This document shows positions 24,151 through 34,527 of a stretch of DNA of 64,000 bases, piece after piece; the stretch's first letter is position 1, and the number at the start of each line of letters is the position of its first letter. The position numbers and the translations under genes are program-made. Source of the DNA: Clostridia bacterium (lineage in GTDB: Bacteria; Bacillota; Clostridia; Oscillospirales; CAG-272). The notes beneath the pieces were generated by a model. The model searched no databases and had not been told where the DNA came from. It was given only the letters and a program-made list of their open reading frames with translations. The stretch is from NCBI GenBank assembly GCA_900769475.1, contig CAAGGQ010000230.1, forward strand, positions 1-64,000, in the 5' to 3' direction.

Positions 24151-25662
24151 ATGCAACAAGTGGTGGATGTGAAGACCATGCGAGAAAGTGACACTATGAC
24201 CATTCACGGCGGGATCCCCGGACGGGAGCTGATGTGCCGTGCCGGGAAGGAGATCCTTGAGAGTTACCCCTGGCAAGGGCCGGTGGCCATCGTTTGCGGT
24301 AGCGGAAACAACGGCGGGGACGGCTACGTGCTGGCCGATCTGCTGTGGGAGCAAAAGATCCCCGTGGTGGTCTTTCTTTTGTCGGATCGCTTTTCGGAGG
24401 ATGGACGATTTTATTTTGAGACCTGCCGAGCCAAAGGCGTGGATGTGCGTCCTTGGACGCCCGAGGAGACCTTTGCCGACTTTTCCGAGATCGTGGATTG
24501 CATTTTGGGAACCGGCTTTGCGGGAGAGGTGCAGGGAAGGGTGGCCGACGTGATCCGTGCCATCAATCAAAGCGGCAAGACCGTGATCTCCGTGGATATC
24601 AATAGCGGTATGAACGGCGATAACGGCACTTCCTCGCTCTGTGTGCACTCGGATCTCACGGTTTCCCTCGGCTTTTATAAGACCGGCCATTTTTTGAACG
24701 ATGCCAAGGACGTGATAGGGCGCGTGATCAACCGGGATATTGGCATCGATCTCTACGGCTCTGCCGCGTATCTGGTGGAGGCGGAGGATCTGGGGGCGGT
24801 GCTCCGGCCTCGCCGTCAAAATTCCCATAAGGGAGATTACGGCTACGTTTCGATTCTGGGGGGCTGTACCTCCTATGCGGGAGCGGTCAAGCTGGCCAAC
24901 CTCAGCTGTGCCGCCCTGCGCGCGGGCTGCGGCGTGGCTCAGGTGATCCTTCCCATGTCCATCAAGGAGAGCGTTGCACCGCATTTGTTGGAGAGTACGA
25001 TGGCCTGCTTGCCCGACGATGGAGAAGGGCACATGACCTTCTCTCCGGCGGCGTTGAACGCGGCGCTTTCCAAGCAAAAGGCTTTGGCCATCGGTATGGG
25101 CTGGGGACGTTCTCCGGAATATGCCAGGATCTTAGAGCACATTCTGCGCACGCAGGTCCTTTCTCTCGTCATCGATGCGGACGGCTTGAATATCTTGGCA
25201 GAGATGGATCCCTCTATATTAAAATCTACCGCTTGCTCGGTGCTTTTAACGCCGCATCTCAAGGAGTTTGAGCGCTTGAGTGGTGTGCCTATGAAGGAGA
25301 TTCAAACCGATCCCATCGGCCATGCGATGAATTATGCCAAGAAAACCGGCGTGGTGCTCCTGCTCAAGGGGCCTTGCACGGTGATTACCAACGGCGAGGA
25401 GGTACTCCTGGTCAACCGCGGTTGTGCCGGCATGGCTACCGCGGGGAGCGGAGACGTGCTCGCGGGAGTATTGGTCGGCCTTTTGGGAGCGGCTCCCGTA
25501 TCCCCTTTGACGGCGGCCTGCGGTGCCTATGTTGCCGGTCTGGCCGGAGAATTGGCGCAGGCGGAGAGCAATCCCATCAGTATGCTTGCCTCGGATACCG
25601 TGGCCAAGATCCCTGCGGCGATTTCTACGATTTTAAATGCGATCCGAGAAAAACAGCCCTGA
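24151..25662 (+). CDS. nnr: Bifunctional NAD(P)H-hydrate epimerase / ADP-dependent NAD(P)H-hydrate dehydratase
   Basis: This 503-residue repair enzyme returns damaged NAD(P)HX to NAD(P)H. The N-terminal YjeF_N epimerase domain (about 1-210) has CGSGNNGGDGYVLA and VDCILGTGF. The C-terminal ribokinase-like dehydratase (about 220-500) has HKGDYGYVSILGG, VIDADGLNIL and the ADP/catalytic motif AGSGDVLAG. The domain fusion is usual in bacteria. GGGAGGTGA precedes ATG 24,151. It is followed after 90 bp by plsC, which has its own promoter. Confidence 0.94.
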   Translation: MQQVVDVKTMRESDTMTIHGGIPGRELMCRAGKEILESYPWQGPVAIVCGSGNNGGDGYVLADLLWEQKIPVVVFLLSDRFSEDGRFYFETCRAKGVDVRPWTPEETFADFSEIVDCILGTGFAGEVQGRVADVIRAINQSGKTVISVDINSGMNGDNGTSSLCVHSDLTVSLGFYKTGHFLNDAKDVIGRVINRDIGIDLYGSAAYLVEAEDLGAVLRPRRQNSHKGDYGYVSILGGCTSYAGAVKLANLSCAALRAGCGVAQVILPMSIKESVAPHLLESTMACLPDDGEGHMTFSPAALNAALSKQKALAIGMGWGRSPEYARILEHILRTQVLSLVIDADGLNILAEMDPSILKSTACSVLLTPHLKEFERLSGVPMKEIQTDPIGHAMNYAKKTGVVLLLKGPCTVITNGEEVLLVNRGCAGMATAGSGDVLAGVLVGLLGAAPVSPLTAACGAYVAGLAGELAQAESNPISMLASDTVAKIPAAISTILNAIREKQP

Positions 25663-25688
25663 TTTTTCCTTGGATTTGCCGTTTTGGA

Positions 25689-25717
25689 TTGACTTTTTTC
25701 GCCGTTTGTGCTACAAT
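25689..25717 (+). promoter_or_regulatory. Promoter of plsC
   Basis: TTGACT (25,689-25,694), a 17 bp spacer and TACAAT (25,712-25,717), with TGTGC before the -10. Confidence 0.7.
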
Positions 25718-25752
25718 AGGAGCGTTGAGTTGATTGGAAAAGGAGCTTTTTT

Positions 25753-26556
25753 ATGATATTAACGATGCTGTTTTGGCTTGCCTCCGTGCTGACCACGGTG
25801 GGAGCGTATTGCGTGTGGTCGGAGCTTTCTCTTTGGTGGATCCTCCCGATCCAGCTGGGGGCCTTTGTGGCCTGGATCGCCTTCTACCTTTTGGTGCTGC
25901 TTGTCGCGTCGCTCTTTCTCTCGGTCAAGCAGCCGGTGGAGCGCCCCAAAAAGATCTGCCGTTACTTTATTGTATTTACCATGGATTGCCTGACCCGGCT
26001 CCTGCGGTGCCGCATCATCCTGCGCGGTGCCGAGAAGCTCCCGGAAGGCCCCTGCGTATTGGTGAGCAATCACCGTTCTGCAATGGATCCCATCACCGCC
26101 CTGGTGGCTCTGAAGAACCGTCCCTTGGTCTTTGTTGCCAAGGATTCCACCTTGAAGTTTCCTATTGTGGGCCCTTTCATTCATCATGCGGGCTTCCACG
26201 CCATTGACCGTGGCAACGGGATGCGGGCGCTCCGTACTCTCAAGCACGCCGCGGGGATCATGCAGAGCGAGGGCCTGGATATGGGGATCTATCCCGAGGG
26301 AACCCGAAGCCGCACGGGAAAGCTACTGGAATTCAAGACCGGTGCCTTCCTTTTGGCCAAGCGTGCGGGGGCGCCCATGGTGATCCTGTCCACCAAGGGG
26401 ACCGAGTCGGTCCTGCATCGCTTCCCCTGGCGTTCCACCCGCGTGGAGCTGACGGTGCTGGAGGTGCTTTCCCCCGAGGACATCAAGGAACGCTCCATGG
26501 AGGAGCTTTGTGATCATGTCCGCTCTGTCATTGCCAAGGACCTGGGCGAGGAATAA
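25753..26556 (+). CDS. plsC: 1-acyl-sn-glycerol-3-phosphate acyltransferase
   Basis: This 267-residue membrane enzyme of the PlsC family adds the second acyl chain to make phosphatidic acid. Two N-terminal hydrophobic segments (about 1-22 and 28-60) anchor it. The catalytic block I is NHRSAMDP (His and Asp), block II FVAKDSTLKFP, and block III YPEGTRSRTG. AAAAGGAG lies upstream of the ATG. It ends at a bidirectional terminator shared with the convergent transaminase gene. Confidence 0.9.
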   Translation: MILTMLFWLASVLTTVGAYCVWSELSLWWILPIQLGAFVAWIAFYLLVLLVASLFLSVKQPVERPKKICRYFIVFTMDCLTRLLRCRIILRGAEKLPEGPCVLVSNHRSAMDPITALVALKNRPLVFVAKDSTLKFPIVGPFIHHAGFHAIDRGNGMRALRTLKHAAGIMQSEGLDMGIYPEGTRSRTGKLLEFKTGAFLLAKRAGAPMVILSTKGTESVLHRFPWRSTRVELTVLEVLSPEDIKERSMEELCDHVRSVIAKDLGEE

Positions 26557-26562
26557 AAAAAC

Positions 26563-26594
26563 GAGTCGATCGTTGTTCGATCGACTCATTTTTT
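26563..26594. terminator. Bidirectional terminator
   Basis: GAGTCGATCG (26,563-26,572) pairs with CGATCGACTC (26,578-26,587). A-rich and T-rich flanks serve plsC and the facing transaminase operon. Confidence 0.85.
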
Positions 26595-26603
26595 TGTTTG
26601 GTG

Positions 26604-27446
26604 TTATGCTTTTGTGTTTTCCAAATAGTCCGCCAGCAGAGCGTCTTGAAGCTGTTTTACGGTATAGGAGGCTTTTCCGCCCACGGTAACACCGTCCACC
26701 TCGATCACACGCATACAAAGTGCCGAGGCTGAGGTGATCAGAACCTCGTCGGCCTCCATCAGATCGGAGAGAGAATAGACCTTTTCCACCACGGGGATCT
26801 CCTGGGCTTTGCATTGCGCCATCAGATGAGCGCGGCCGGTGCCAGCAAGGATCAGCTCGTTGGCAGGATGGGTAAAGAGCGTTCCGTTTTTCAAGATCGA
26901 AATATTGGAGTGTGCACATTCGGTCACGTTTCCATTGCGATGCAAAATGCATTCATCCACGCCGGCACGCACCGTGGCCTGGGTTGCCAGCACGTTGGGA
27001 AGCAGATTGAGGGATTTGATGTTGCAATGATAAAACCGAGTGTCGGCAGCGGTGATACAGCGCAGAGGCACGTAAGTATCCTTGATCTGTCCGGGGCGGA
27101 GCATGATCCAAAGGTTGGATGCATTCACTTCGGGGAAGGCGTGGGAGCGTATCCCCGTACCTCTGGTGAATTGAAAATAGACCCATTGATCGGGGGTATC
27201 CACTTTTTTGACCAGCTCCTGCAGGAGCGCACAGAGCTCGGCCTTGGTGATGCGGGGCGTGATCTCCAGGAGTGCCGCACTCTGAAAGATGCGGTCCACG
27301 TGCTCTTCCAGGGCGTAAATGCGGTAGTTTCTGCAGTAGGTAACGTCATAAACGCCGTCGCCAAAATAGCAGGCGCGGTCCAGCATGGGAACCTGGATCT
27401 TCTCCAGCTCGTCAACGGTGCCGTTATAATATCCGAGGGTTTTCAT
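26604..27446 (-). CDS. dat: Aminotransferase class IV, probably D-amino acid transaminase
   Basis: This 280-residue PLP enzyme has the fold IV signature. The lysine in NIKSLNLLPNVLATQ forms the Schiff base, and RACYFGDGVYDVTYC and NVTECAHSNISIL match D-alanine transaminases. It would interconvert D-Ala and D-Glu with their keto acids for cell wall synthesis. Branched-chain transaminases are larger (about 300-360) and differ at the lysine motif, although 4-amino-4-deoxychorismate lyase is related. It lies 32 bp after the glucosaminidase gene in the same direction, giving an envelope-related operon. Confidence 0.82.
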   Translation of the reverse strand: MKTLGYYNGTVDELEKIQVPMLDRACYFGDGVYDVTYCRNYRIYALEEHVDRIFQSAALLEITPRITKAELCALLQELVKKVDTPDQWVYFQFTRGTGIRSHAFPEVNASNLWIMLRPGQIKDTYVPLRCITAADTRFYHCNIKSLNLLPNVLATQATVRAGVDECILHRNGNVTECAHSNISILKNGTLFTHPANELILAGTGRAHLMAQCKAQEIPVVEKVYSLSDLMEADEVLITSASALCMRVIEVDGVTVGGKASYTVKQLQDALLADYLENTKA

Positions 27447-27478
27447 AGGTGAGAAAGCGGTCCTTTCTGTTCTTAATC

Positions 27479-29674
27479 TTATTGTGTGGGGATGAGCGAG
27501 TGCAAATAAGCGACGGTATCCTTGGAATAGGGGGCGGCGGGATCGTTCAATGCCGCCAGCGCCACCTGTGCTACCGAGCGACTGCAGGGCACCGAGGCGG
27601 CGGGAATACGGAGCACCTCACCGTTGGTGTATTGGATCTCCAAATAAAAGGTGGCGGAATAGGGAATAGAAAAATCGGTCAGCGAGGGGGTATTGGCGTG
27701 GAGCTTGGCGTAGTCCTCCAGGAGCTCCAGATTCTCCACCGCGGCGGTGGTCACCCGCGTCCCTTCGGTGATCTCGGCAGAAAGGCGCAGACCGTCGATG
27801 TTCTTCAGCACTTGATAATCCTCCAGATCCAGAATGGCCGAAAAGCGAAGCTGAGGGGATGCGGTCTTAAGAGAGAGGGCAGCGCCGTGAAGCTGAAAAA
27901 AACGGGCGGTGGCGGCTTCAAAGGTCAGATCCCGGGTCAAAACTACGGAGGAACCGGGCGGCAGAAAGGAGCCGTCCGAGCCGAGCCACCCAACAAAACA
28001 GGGAAGCTCACTTTCGGGCAAAAGCAGGGTCTCTCCCCGTGGGAGGCTTTGCCGTGTGGTGCGATCGGGTTCCACAAAGGCCACCTCGTGGTGGATGGTT
28101 TGCAGCTCCAGATAGAACACCGCGCACAGGAAGGCGTGATTCTGCTTTTGGGAGGAGTTGTCGTTATCGTAGTTTGCCAGGCCCCGTATTGTTAATATAT
28201 GCTTGCTCCCCGGCAAAAATTGCATGGGAAGAGTAAGATCCAGCGTTTCCGAGGTGGAACATGTGATCCATTCCCCGTCGTCCAGACGGTATTGCAGTGC
28301 GCGAATGCCGTAGGAATGCTCCACTCGCCCCGAAAGCTTGAGCATTTTCTCGATTTGCGGATACAGGGTTTGATAAACGGTGGAGGATTCAGCCACCAAA
28401 CGGTCGGGAGAGGTCAGCTCCACGGTGTAAGAATAGCGACAATCGGCCTGCGCCAGCAGGGTGCAGGTGCCGTTGGCGGGATCCTTGCAGGATGTATCGG
28501 GCATGCCTTCGTAGACGGGGATCAGGAAGGTACAGGCACTGTCCAGCGCGTCCACCGCGGCAAAGGCCGAGTAGAGGGAGCGGGCCTCGGTCAGAGCACC
28601 TGCCACGTTTTGCATGTATTGTCCCCAAAAGTTGCGGTCGGCGGCGCGGCCGTCCACATTAAATTTTTGCAGATAAACGGTGGATTGATAGCGGTCGATG
28701 TAATTTTTTTTCAGCAGATGGGAGCCCCCGTAGATCGATTTCCAGCGGGTGTTCCAGGCGGGAGAGCCTCCCCATGCGGCGGCCATGTCAGGCGTACCGT
28801 CCACGGCGCGAGTCATGGCATTATAATAGATGCGGAAGAGTCCCGTGCCGCTGGCTTTTACGTTGAATAGATTGTAGTAGCCGTCCAAGGCCTTCAATTC
28901 CTCCACGGTATAGCCCGAGGAGGGAGGGAGGATCTGTTTTCCACTTTCGCTGGTTTGAGTCTGATTGCGGTAGTAATCGACCAAAAGACTGCCGCACCGC
29001 CCCGAAATAATGGGCGAGGTACCGGCTTTGCCTTGTTCCTGGCGGATCTTGGCGGCCAAATACACCGGGTGAATCCCCAAGGTTTGTCCTACCTCCTGCA
29101 GGTAGGCGGCGTAGGATTTTCCGTTCTCCAGCATGTCGGTTTCCATAAAGGTGCCGCGCAGCACGGCTGCCAGCTCCTCCGCGGAAGCGTTGGTTTGATA
29201 GGCGAGATCGTAGAATTGGAAGATGTCGGCCTCGTTCAAAAAGTTCCGAGGGTCCATAAAATAGCGCACGGCATCCGCAGAGGCCTGATAGTAGCCCGCA
29301 TCGTAGGATTCTTGGTTGATGGGATGGTGATAAGCTGCGTAGGTTTTGGAGGACGGGATCAGATTGGTCAGGGGATTTTCGGTTTCCTTTTTGATCACAT
29401 AGCTCCAGGTGTAATCGGGATTGATTTGGGTGATCTGCAGAGGAAGAAAGGTCCAGTTGGGATGCAGGAGATGAAGCTCGGTCAATGCCACGGCGTAGTC
29501 CTTGGGAAAGCCTGTCTCCACAAGGGATTCGTAGTATTCCTGGGCCGCTCCGGAAAAGAAGCGCTCGGTGGTGCTGCCCTCCAGACTCAGGCTGATGCCT
29601 ACGGCCAGGAGCAGGGAAACGATCACCGCCGCCGAAAGAGCGGATAGTAATATTTTCTTGGCTTTTGGTTTCAT
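27479..29674 (-). CDS. Exported N-acetylglucosaminidase-like cell wall hydrolase
   Basis: This 731-residue protein has an N-terminal membrane segment or signal (about 8-30). The catalytic part looks like the glucosaminidase class seen in clostridial autolysins: YFMDPRNFLNEADIFQFYDLAY at about 135-157, then PVYLAAKIRQEQGKAG, with a candidate general acid Glu. A tail from about residue 480 includes beta-rich segments, one resembling an InlB-type repeat (CFVGWLGSDGSFLPPGSSV). It probably cleaves peptidoglycan glycan strands at the cell surface. The same operon carries the D-amino acid transaminase. The promoter is at 29,713-29,741. Confidence 0.75.
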   Translation of the reverse strand: MKPKAKKILLSALSAAVIVSLLLAVGISLSLEGSTTERFFSGAAQEYYESLVETGFPKDYAVALTELHLLHPNWTFLPLQITQINPDYTWSYVIKKETENPLTNLIPSSKTYAAYHHPINQESYDAGYYQASADAVRYFMDPRNFLNEADIFQFYDLAYQTNASAEELAAVLRGTFMETDMLENGKSYAAYLQEVGQTLGIHPVYLAAKIRQEQGKAGTSPIISGRCGSLLVDYYRNQTQTSESGKQILPPSSGYTVEELKALDGYYNLFNVKASGTGLFRIYYNAMTRAVDGTPDMAAAWGGSPAWNTRWKSIYGGSHLLKKNYIDRYQSTVYLQKFNVDGRAADRNFWGQYMQNVAGALTEARSLYSAFAAVDALDSACTFLIPVYEGMPDTSCKDPANGTCTLLAQADCRYSYTVELTSPDRLVAESSTVYQTLYPQIEKMLKLSGRVEHSYGIRALQYRLDDGEWITCSTSETLDLTLPMQFLPGSKHILTIRGLANYDNDNSSQKQNHAFLCAVFYLELQTIHHEVAFVEPDRTTRQSLPRGETLLLPESELPCFVGWLGSDGSFLPPGSSVVLTRDLTFEAATARFFQLHGAALSLKTASPQLRFSAILDLEDYQVLKNIDGLRLSAEITEGTRVTTAAVENLELLEDYAKLHANTPSLTDFSIPYSATFYLEIQYTNGEVLRIPAASVPCSRSVAQVALAALNDPAAPYSKDTVAYLHSLIPTQ

Positions 29675-29712
29675 AGGAGCATATCCGCCTTTCTTGAAAA
29701 GATCTTTTTTCC

Positions 29713-29741
29713 ATTATAGCATATAAAAAGAATTTTTGGAA
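29713..29741 (-). promoter_or_regulatory. Promoter of the glucosaminidase operon
   Basis: On the minus strand, TTCCAA (29,741-29,736), a 17 bp spacer and TATAAT (29,718-29,713), with TGC before the -10. Confidence 0.65.
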
Positions 29742-29753
29742 GGGCTTTTTTGA

Positions 29754-29793
29754 GAAAAAAAGAAAAAAGCCTCGCCCAAAATGCGGGCGAGGC
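29754..29793 (-). terminator. Terminator of the clpC operon
   Basis: GCCTCGCCC (29,769-29,777) pairs with GGGCGAGGC (29,785-29,793), and a long U-run follows on the minus strand. Confidence 0.88.
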
Positions 29794-29862
29794 TCGATTG
29801 GAGATTTTCAAAATGGGTGAAAACGAAGGCTTGAAGAAGACACACCGTTAACGGAGCTCCTA

Positions 29863-32355
29863 TTACGCCCCCGTTTCCCCTGCTTTTTCCTTTTCTTGCA
29901 CTTGAAAAACGACGGTATCGTTCTTCGCCGTGGCGGTCACGTGGTCGCCACGCTGAATCCGTCCTTCCAGCATTTCGGTGGAGAAGGCGTCCTCCACCAT
30001 GCGCACCACGGCGCGGCGCAGAGGACGTGCGCCGTAGGTGGGATCAAAGCCCTTTTGCGCAAGAAGCTTTGCCACGGAAGGGTCAAATTGGATCGAGATC
30101 TCCAGAGCTTCAATGCGTTTTTGCACCTCGGAGAGCATCAGACCGGCAATGGCCTCGATATCGGCCTCCTTAAGGGGGTGGAAGACAATGATATCGTCGA
30201 TACGGTTGATGAATTCCGGGCGGAAGGTGCCACGCAGAGCCTTCATCATCTGCTCGCGGTGCCCGTCCTCCGATGCCGCGGGGGCATCAGAGGCAAAGCC
30301 CAGCGCTTTGGGACCGCTCGTCTCTCCGGCACCCACGTTGGAGGTGAGGATGATCACGGTGTTCCGAAAATCCACCCGCCGTCCCTGGGAATCGGTCAAA
30401 ATTCCGTCCTCCAGCACCTGCAAAAGGATATTGAATACGTCGGGGTGGGCTTTTTCAATCTCGTCAAAGAGGACCACCGAATAGGGCTTGCGGCGGATCT
30501 TTTCGGTGAGCTGTCCCCCCTCCTCAAAGCCCACGTAGCCGGGAGGCGAGCCAATGAGCTTGGAAACGCTGTGCTTTTCCATATATTCCGACATGTCCAG
30601 GCGGATCATGGCGTTGGGATCGCCAAACATCACGTCGGCCAGCGCCTTGGTCAGTTCCGTCTTACCAATGCCGGTGGGACCCATGAAGATGAAGGAGCCG
30701 ATGGGGCGCTTGGGATCCTTGAGACCCATGCGTCCCCGACGAATGGCGCGGGAAACGGCGGCGATGGCCTCCTCCTGCCCAATGACGCGGGCGCGGAGAA
30801 GCTCGTCCAGGTGCAGCAGCTTTTCGCTCTCCTCGGCGAGGAGCTGATGCACGGGGATCCCCGTCCATTGGGTCACCACGTCGGCAATATCCTCGGCGCT
30901 TACCGTAATGGTGGAGGTATCCTGAGAGGCAGTCCAGTCGGTTTTCTTGCTTTCAAATTCTTTTTTCAGCCGTTGCTCCTCGTCCCGCAGGGTGGCTGCA
31001 CGCTCAAAGTTTTGCTCGGTAATGGCTTCCTCTTTTTCGGTGGCCACCGAGCGGATCTGCTCCTCCAGATCCTTGAGGTCAGGAGGGGAGGTGAAGGCGG
31101 CAATGCGACGGCGGGAAGCGGCCTCGTCGATAAGATCGATGGCCTTATCGGGTAGGAAGCGGTCGGTGATATAGCGGGTGGAGAGCAGGACCGCGGCGGA
31201 TAGAGCCTCGTCGGCGATCTTCAGCTTGTGATGGGCTTCGTATTTGTCCCGCAGACCGTAAAGGATCTGCAGGGCGTCCTCCTTGCTGGGCTCACCTACC
31301 AGCACCGACTGGAATCGACGCTCCAGGGCGGCGTCTTTTTCGATATGCTTGCGGTATTCGGCCAGCGTGGTGGCACCAATGACCTGCATCTCGCCCCGTG
31401 CCAGTGCCGGCTTGATGATGTTGGCCGCATCTACCGCTCCTTCGGCGGCGCCGGCACCAATGATGGTGTGAATCTCGTCGATAAAGAGGATGAGGTCGGG
31501 ATTTTTTTGCACCTCGGACATCACGTTTTTAAAGCGCTCCTCAAATTCGCCCCGGTATTTGGCTCCTGCGATCATCGAGGCAATGTCCAGCGTAACGATG
31601 GTTTTATCCCGCAGATTTTCGGGGATTCGCCCCGAAACGATGCGCTGTGCCAGGCCCTCTACCACGGCGGTTTTTCCCACGCCGGGCTCGCCAATGAGGC
31701 AGGGATTATTTTTGGTGCGGCGGGAGAGGATCTGGATCACCCGCTCGGTCTCGGTTTCGCGCCCAATGATGGGGTCGATCTTTCCGTTGCGAGCCATGGC
31801 GGTCAGATCCCGTCCAAAGCTTTTGAGGGTAGGGGCAGAATCCAGAGCGCGGCTTCCCGCATCGGATTCGCGGCCCTTGGGGGCGGAATTCTTTTCATTC
31901 CCTCCGGTGGGGGAGCCGGTGGTGCCGCCCAGGAAGCTCATCACGTCGTTTTTCAGCTCGTTGACCGAGATCTCCTGACTTTCCAGGATTCGTACGGCTA
32001 CGCAATCCCGCTCGTTCAGAAGGGCAAGGAGAAGATGCTCGGTTCCAATGTAATCCTGGCCGTGACGTTGGGACTCGTAAAAGGAGGCCTCGATGATCTT
32101 CTTGGTGCGGGGTGTCATGTCCGAGGCATTCACCCCCGAGGGCGATCCGGTGCCGGCCAACTGTTCAATGGCCTGGCGGATCTTTTCTTCATCAACGTTC
32201 CGCTCGGCCAGATAATGAGCGGCTACGCCGTTTTTTTCCAGGAGCAGACCCAAAAGGAGATGCTCCGAGCCAATATAGGTGTGTCCCATTTCCGCGGCAC
32301 TTTTCAGTGCCTGGTTCAGGACGTTTTGTGCTTTTTGTGTAAAGCGGTTTGCCAT
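29863..32355 (-). CDS. clpC: ATP-dependent Clp protease ATP-binding subunit ClpC
   Basis: This 830-residue AAA+ unfoldase feeds proteins to ClpP. It has two Clp_N repeats (about 1-145), a first AAA module with Walker A GEPGVGKT and Walker [10 protein letters not shown], a UVR middle domain (about 420-455) and a second AAA module with GPTGIGKT. The middle domain is where MecA and McsB bind in relatives. The start at 32,355 follows GGAG by 11 bases. It is the last gene of ctsR-mcsA-mcsB-clpC, starting 29 bp after mcsB, and is ended by the 29,754-29,793 terminator. Confidence 0.97.
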   Translation of the reverse strand: MANRFTQKAQNVLNQALKSAAEMGHTYIGSEHLLLGLLLEKNGVAAHYLAERNVDEEKIRQAIEQLAGTGSPSGVNASDMTPRTKKIIEASFYESQRHGQDYIGTEHLLLALLNERDCVAVRILESQEISVNELKNDVMSFLGGTTGSPTGGNEKNSAPKGRESDAGSRALDSAPTLKSFGRDLTAMARNGKIDPIIGRETETERVIQILSRRTKNNPCLIGEPGVGKTAVVEGLAQRIVSGRIPENLRDKTIVTLDIASMIAGAKYRGEFEERFKNVMSEVQKNPDLILFIDEIHTIIGAGAAEGAVDAANIIKPALARGEMQVIGATTLAEYRKHIEKDAALERRFQSVLVGEPSKEDALQILYGLRDKYEAHHKLKIADEALSAAVLLSTRYITDRFLPDKAIDLIDEAASRRRIAAFTSPPDLKDLEEQIRSVATEKEEAITEQNFERAATLRDEEQRLKKEFESKKTDWTASQDTSTITVSAEDIADVVTQWTGIPVHQLLAEESEKLLHLDELLRARVIGQEEAIAAVSRAIRRGRMGLKDPKRPIGSFIFMGPTGIGKTELTKALADVMFGDPNAMIRLDMSEYMEKHSVSKLIGSPPGYVGFEEGGQLTEKIRRKPYSVVLFDEIEKAHPDVFNILLQVLEDGILTDSQGRRVDFRNTVIILTSNVGAGETSGPKALGFASDAPAASEDGHREQMMKALRGTFRPEFINRIDDIIVFHPLKEADIEAIAGLMLSEVQKRIEALEISIQFDPSVAKLLAQKGFDPTYGARPLRRAVVRMVEDAFSTEMLEGRIQRGDHVTATAKNDTVVFQVQEKEKAGETGA

Positions 32356-32384
32356 AAGCAATCACGCTCCTTTCCATAATGGAC

Positions 32385-33410
32385 TTATTCCGGCTTAGCG
32401 GTGCGATGCAACGCAAGCTTGATTCGTTGTGCACGAAGCTTATCCCGGGCAAATTCGTTTTTGGGGGTAGATTCCGAGGAGAGGGTAAGGGTTGCGGGCA
32501 TGGTGTCCACCAACAACGTTCCCAGTTGCTCGTAGCTGATATCTTCTACGATGCCTAAGGAAATGCCGAAGCGAACGTCGGCAAAAAGCTTGATGAACTC
32601 TGCCGAGGACATCAAAAAGGCGTGCTTGAGAAGCCCTTCGCTCCGTAGGATCCGGTCGGTCAGGCGATCCAGGGCTTCCCCTTGAATGCTTTTTCTTGCA
32701 AGCTGTTCCTTTTCGGTGATCTGCTTCACGGCTTCTTTCAGCTTTTTTAGTGTTTCCTCCTCGGTGATCCCCAGGGTGATCTGATTGGAGATCTGGTACA
32801 TGCATCCGGCGGCTCCGCTACCCTCGCCAAAGAGGCCGCGCACGGTCAGACCGATCTTGGAGAGCTGAGAGGCCAAGGAATCCATGTAGCCACCGCGGGT
32901 CAGGGCGGGGAGGAACATCATAACCGATGCCCGCATGCCGGTGCCAAGATTGGTGGGGCAGTGGGTGAGGTAGCCCAGCTCCTCGCTGTAGGCAAAGTCA
33001 AAATCCTCGTCCAGGCGCTTTTCGGTCTGTTGCGCGTTTTTGTAGGCCTCCTCCAGAGCAAGGCCGGGAAGGATCGATTGGATCCGCAAATGATCCTCCT
33101 CGCACACCATCACGGCAATGCCCAGGGCTTCCTGGAGCAGGAGAGCGTGGGGGGAATCCTTAGTGGCAAATTCGGGACTGACGTAATGGCGCTCCACGTA
33201 GGAGGTGGCCATCACGGGGGAGAGATCGGCAAAATGGATCTTTCGGAAGCCGGCGGTTTCCAGTGGTGCGCTGACCTTTTCAATGATCTCGTTGGCACCG
33301 GCGGCGTCCAGCTTGGAGGCAAAGGGATAGCCGTTGAGGTTTCGAGCCAGACGGATCCGGGAGCTGATCACCGTATCGGCGTGCTTTCCAACCGTGTTAT
33401 ACCATGCCAT
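32385..33410 (-). CDS. mcsB: Protein arginine kinase McsB
   Basis: This 341-residue protein of the phosphagen kinase fold phosphorylates arginines on proteins, marking them for ClpCP and inactivating CtsR. Nucleotide-binding arginines lie in VISSRIRLARN (about 15-25), and the catalytic loop is in THCPTNLGTGMRASV. A C-terminal dimer region follows. GGAGG overlaps the end of mcsA, and only one base separates the genes. Together with McsA it acts as the heat-stress switch of the operon. Confidence 0.95.
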   Translation of the reverse strand: MAWYNTVGKHADTVISSRIRLARNLNGYPFASKLDAAGANEIIEKVSAPLETAGFRKIHFADLSPVMATSYVERHYVSPEFATKDSPHALLLQEALGIAVMVCEEDHLRIQSILPGLALEEAYKNAQQTEKRLDEDFDFAYSEELGYLTHCPTNLGTGMRASVMMFLPALTRGGYMDSLASQLSKIGLTVRGLFGEGSGAAGCMYQISNQITLGITEEETLKKLKEAVKQITEKEQLARKSIQGEALDRLTDRILRSEGLLKHAFLMSSAEFIKLFADVRFGISLGIVEDISYEQLGTLLVDTMPATLTLSSESTPKNEFARDKLRAQRIKLALHRTAKPE

Positions 33411-33411
33411 A

Positions 33412-33954
33412 TTACTCCACCTCCTTTTGTGCTTGCTCCTGGAGCGTGCGGATCTCATCGCGCAGGGTGGCCGCATGCTCGTAATTTTCGTTTTGAATGG
33501 CGGTCTGCAGCTCTGCCTTCAGCTCCTGCAGCCGATGGTCCCGTTCCTTTTTCGCCCGATGCCGTGCGGGAACGTCGCCCTTGTGGGAGGTGGTTCCGTG
33601 CACCGAGGCAATCAGGCGGGAGAGCTCCTCCCGGAAGGTGGTGTAGCATTGAGGACAGCCCACCTTGCCGCTCTTGCTGATCTGGGCGTAGGTCGATTCG
33701 CAGGAGGGGCATTTCTTTTGCGTGGAAAGGGGCAGGGGGGTAGGGATCCCGAAGAATCCGCCAAACAGGTCATCCTGCAAGGAGGAGAAGGGATCGGCAA
33801 AGCTGCCGATCATAGAGGTAATATCCTGAAGCTCACCCTTTTCCCGAAGCTTGGCGGCACATTCCCCACAAAGGGAATAGGATCGGGTCTTGCCGTTGAT
33901 ATTTTCGTTATAGAACACGGTCGCGGTTCTTTTTTTGCATGTTTCACAAAGCAT
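33412..33954 (-). CDS. mcsA: McsA, zinc-binding activator of McsB
   Basis: This 180-residue protein has four CxxC zinc pairs: CETC at the start, CGEC near 29, CPSC and CPQC near 80-100. A C-terminal UVR-type helical motif (YEHAATLRDEIRTLQEQ) follows. In relatives it stimulates McsB kinase activity. AAAGGAAG precedes the ATG. It lies between ctsR and mcsB, the conserved order. Confidence 0.92.
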   Translation of the reverse strand: MLCETCKKRTATVFYNENINGKTRSYSLCGECAAKLREKGELQDITSMIGSFADPFSSLQDDLFGGFFGIPTPLPLSTQKKCPSCESTYAQISKSGKVGCPQCYTTFREELSRLIASVHGTTSHKGDVPARHRAKKERDHRLQELKAELQTAIQNENYEHAATLRDEIRTLQEQAQKEVE

Positions 33955-34066
33955 TTTTTGTAACTTCCTTTCTCCGCAAGGGGGACTTGCGGCTTTTTTG
34001 TTCTATTATAGCTCTTCTATGCGAAATAATTTGTCGGATTCTCTGTAAAAGAGAAAAATATCTGTT

Positions 34067-34513
34067 TTACATCAGCGTGAGGATCAGCTGCTTGAGAATA
34101 TCGGCGCGGGTCACGCTCCGAACCTGGGGGGGAAGTGCCGCCAGAGAGGCTTGAGAAAGGGCCGCCGCGCAGAGCGCAAACTCTCGGGAGGAGATATACT
34201 CGTTTCCCAAAAGATTTTTTAGGTAGGCCAGAGCCTCCTGCTCGTCGATGCGCTCCCCAATGGCACAAAAGAAGTGCATGAGGTAATCGTTGCGCCCCAT
34301 CTGCTTGCGCACGATGCGGATGCATCCACCGCCGCCCCGTCGGGATTCGATCACGTATCCTCGCTCGGGGGTAAAGCGGGAGGAGATCACGTAGCTGATC
34401 TGGCTGGGAACACAGCCCAGGCGCAGAGCCATTTCGTTGCGTTGAAGCTCCAGGATCCCGTCACTTTCGTTTAACATTTCTTCGATCATTTTTGCAATCG
34501 CATCGGTTAACAT
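34067..34513 (-). CDS. ctsR: Transcriptional repressor CtsR
   Basis: This 148-residue class III heat-shock repressor has a winged HTH (about 1-70, MALRLGCVPSQISYVISSRF) with the glycine-rich wing RRGGGGCIRI, whose Arg senses temperature and is the McsB target in Bacillus. The C-terminal half (about 75-148) is the dimer and McsB contact domain. GGAG lies upstream of the ATG. Its own promoter carries three CtsR boxes, so the operon is autorepressed. Confidence 0.95.
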   Translation of the reverse strand: MLTDAIAKMIEEMLNESDGILELQRNEMALRLGCVPSQISYVISSRFTPERGYVIESRRGGGGCIRIVRKQMGRNDYLMHFFCAIGERIDEQEALAYLKNLLGNEYISSREFALCAAALSQASLAALPPQVRSVTRADILKQLILTLM

Positions 34514-34527
34514 TTTTGTTCTCCTTT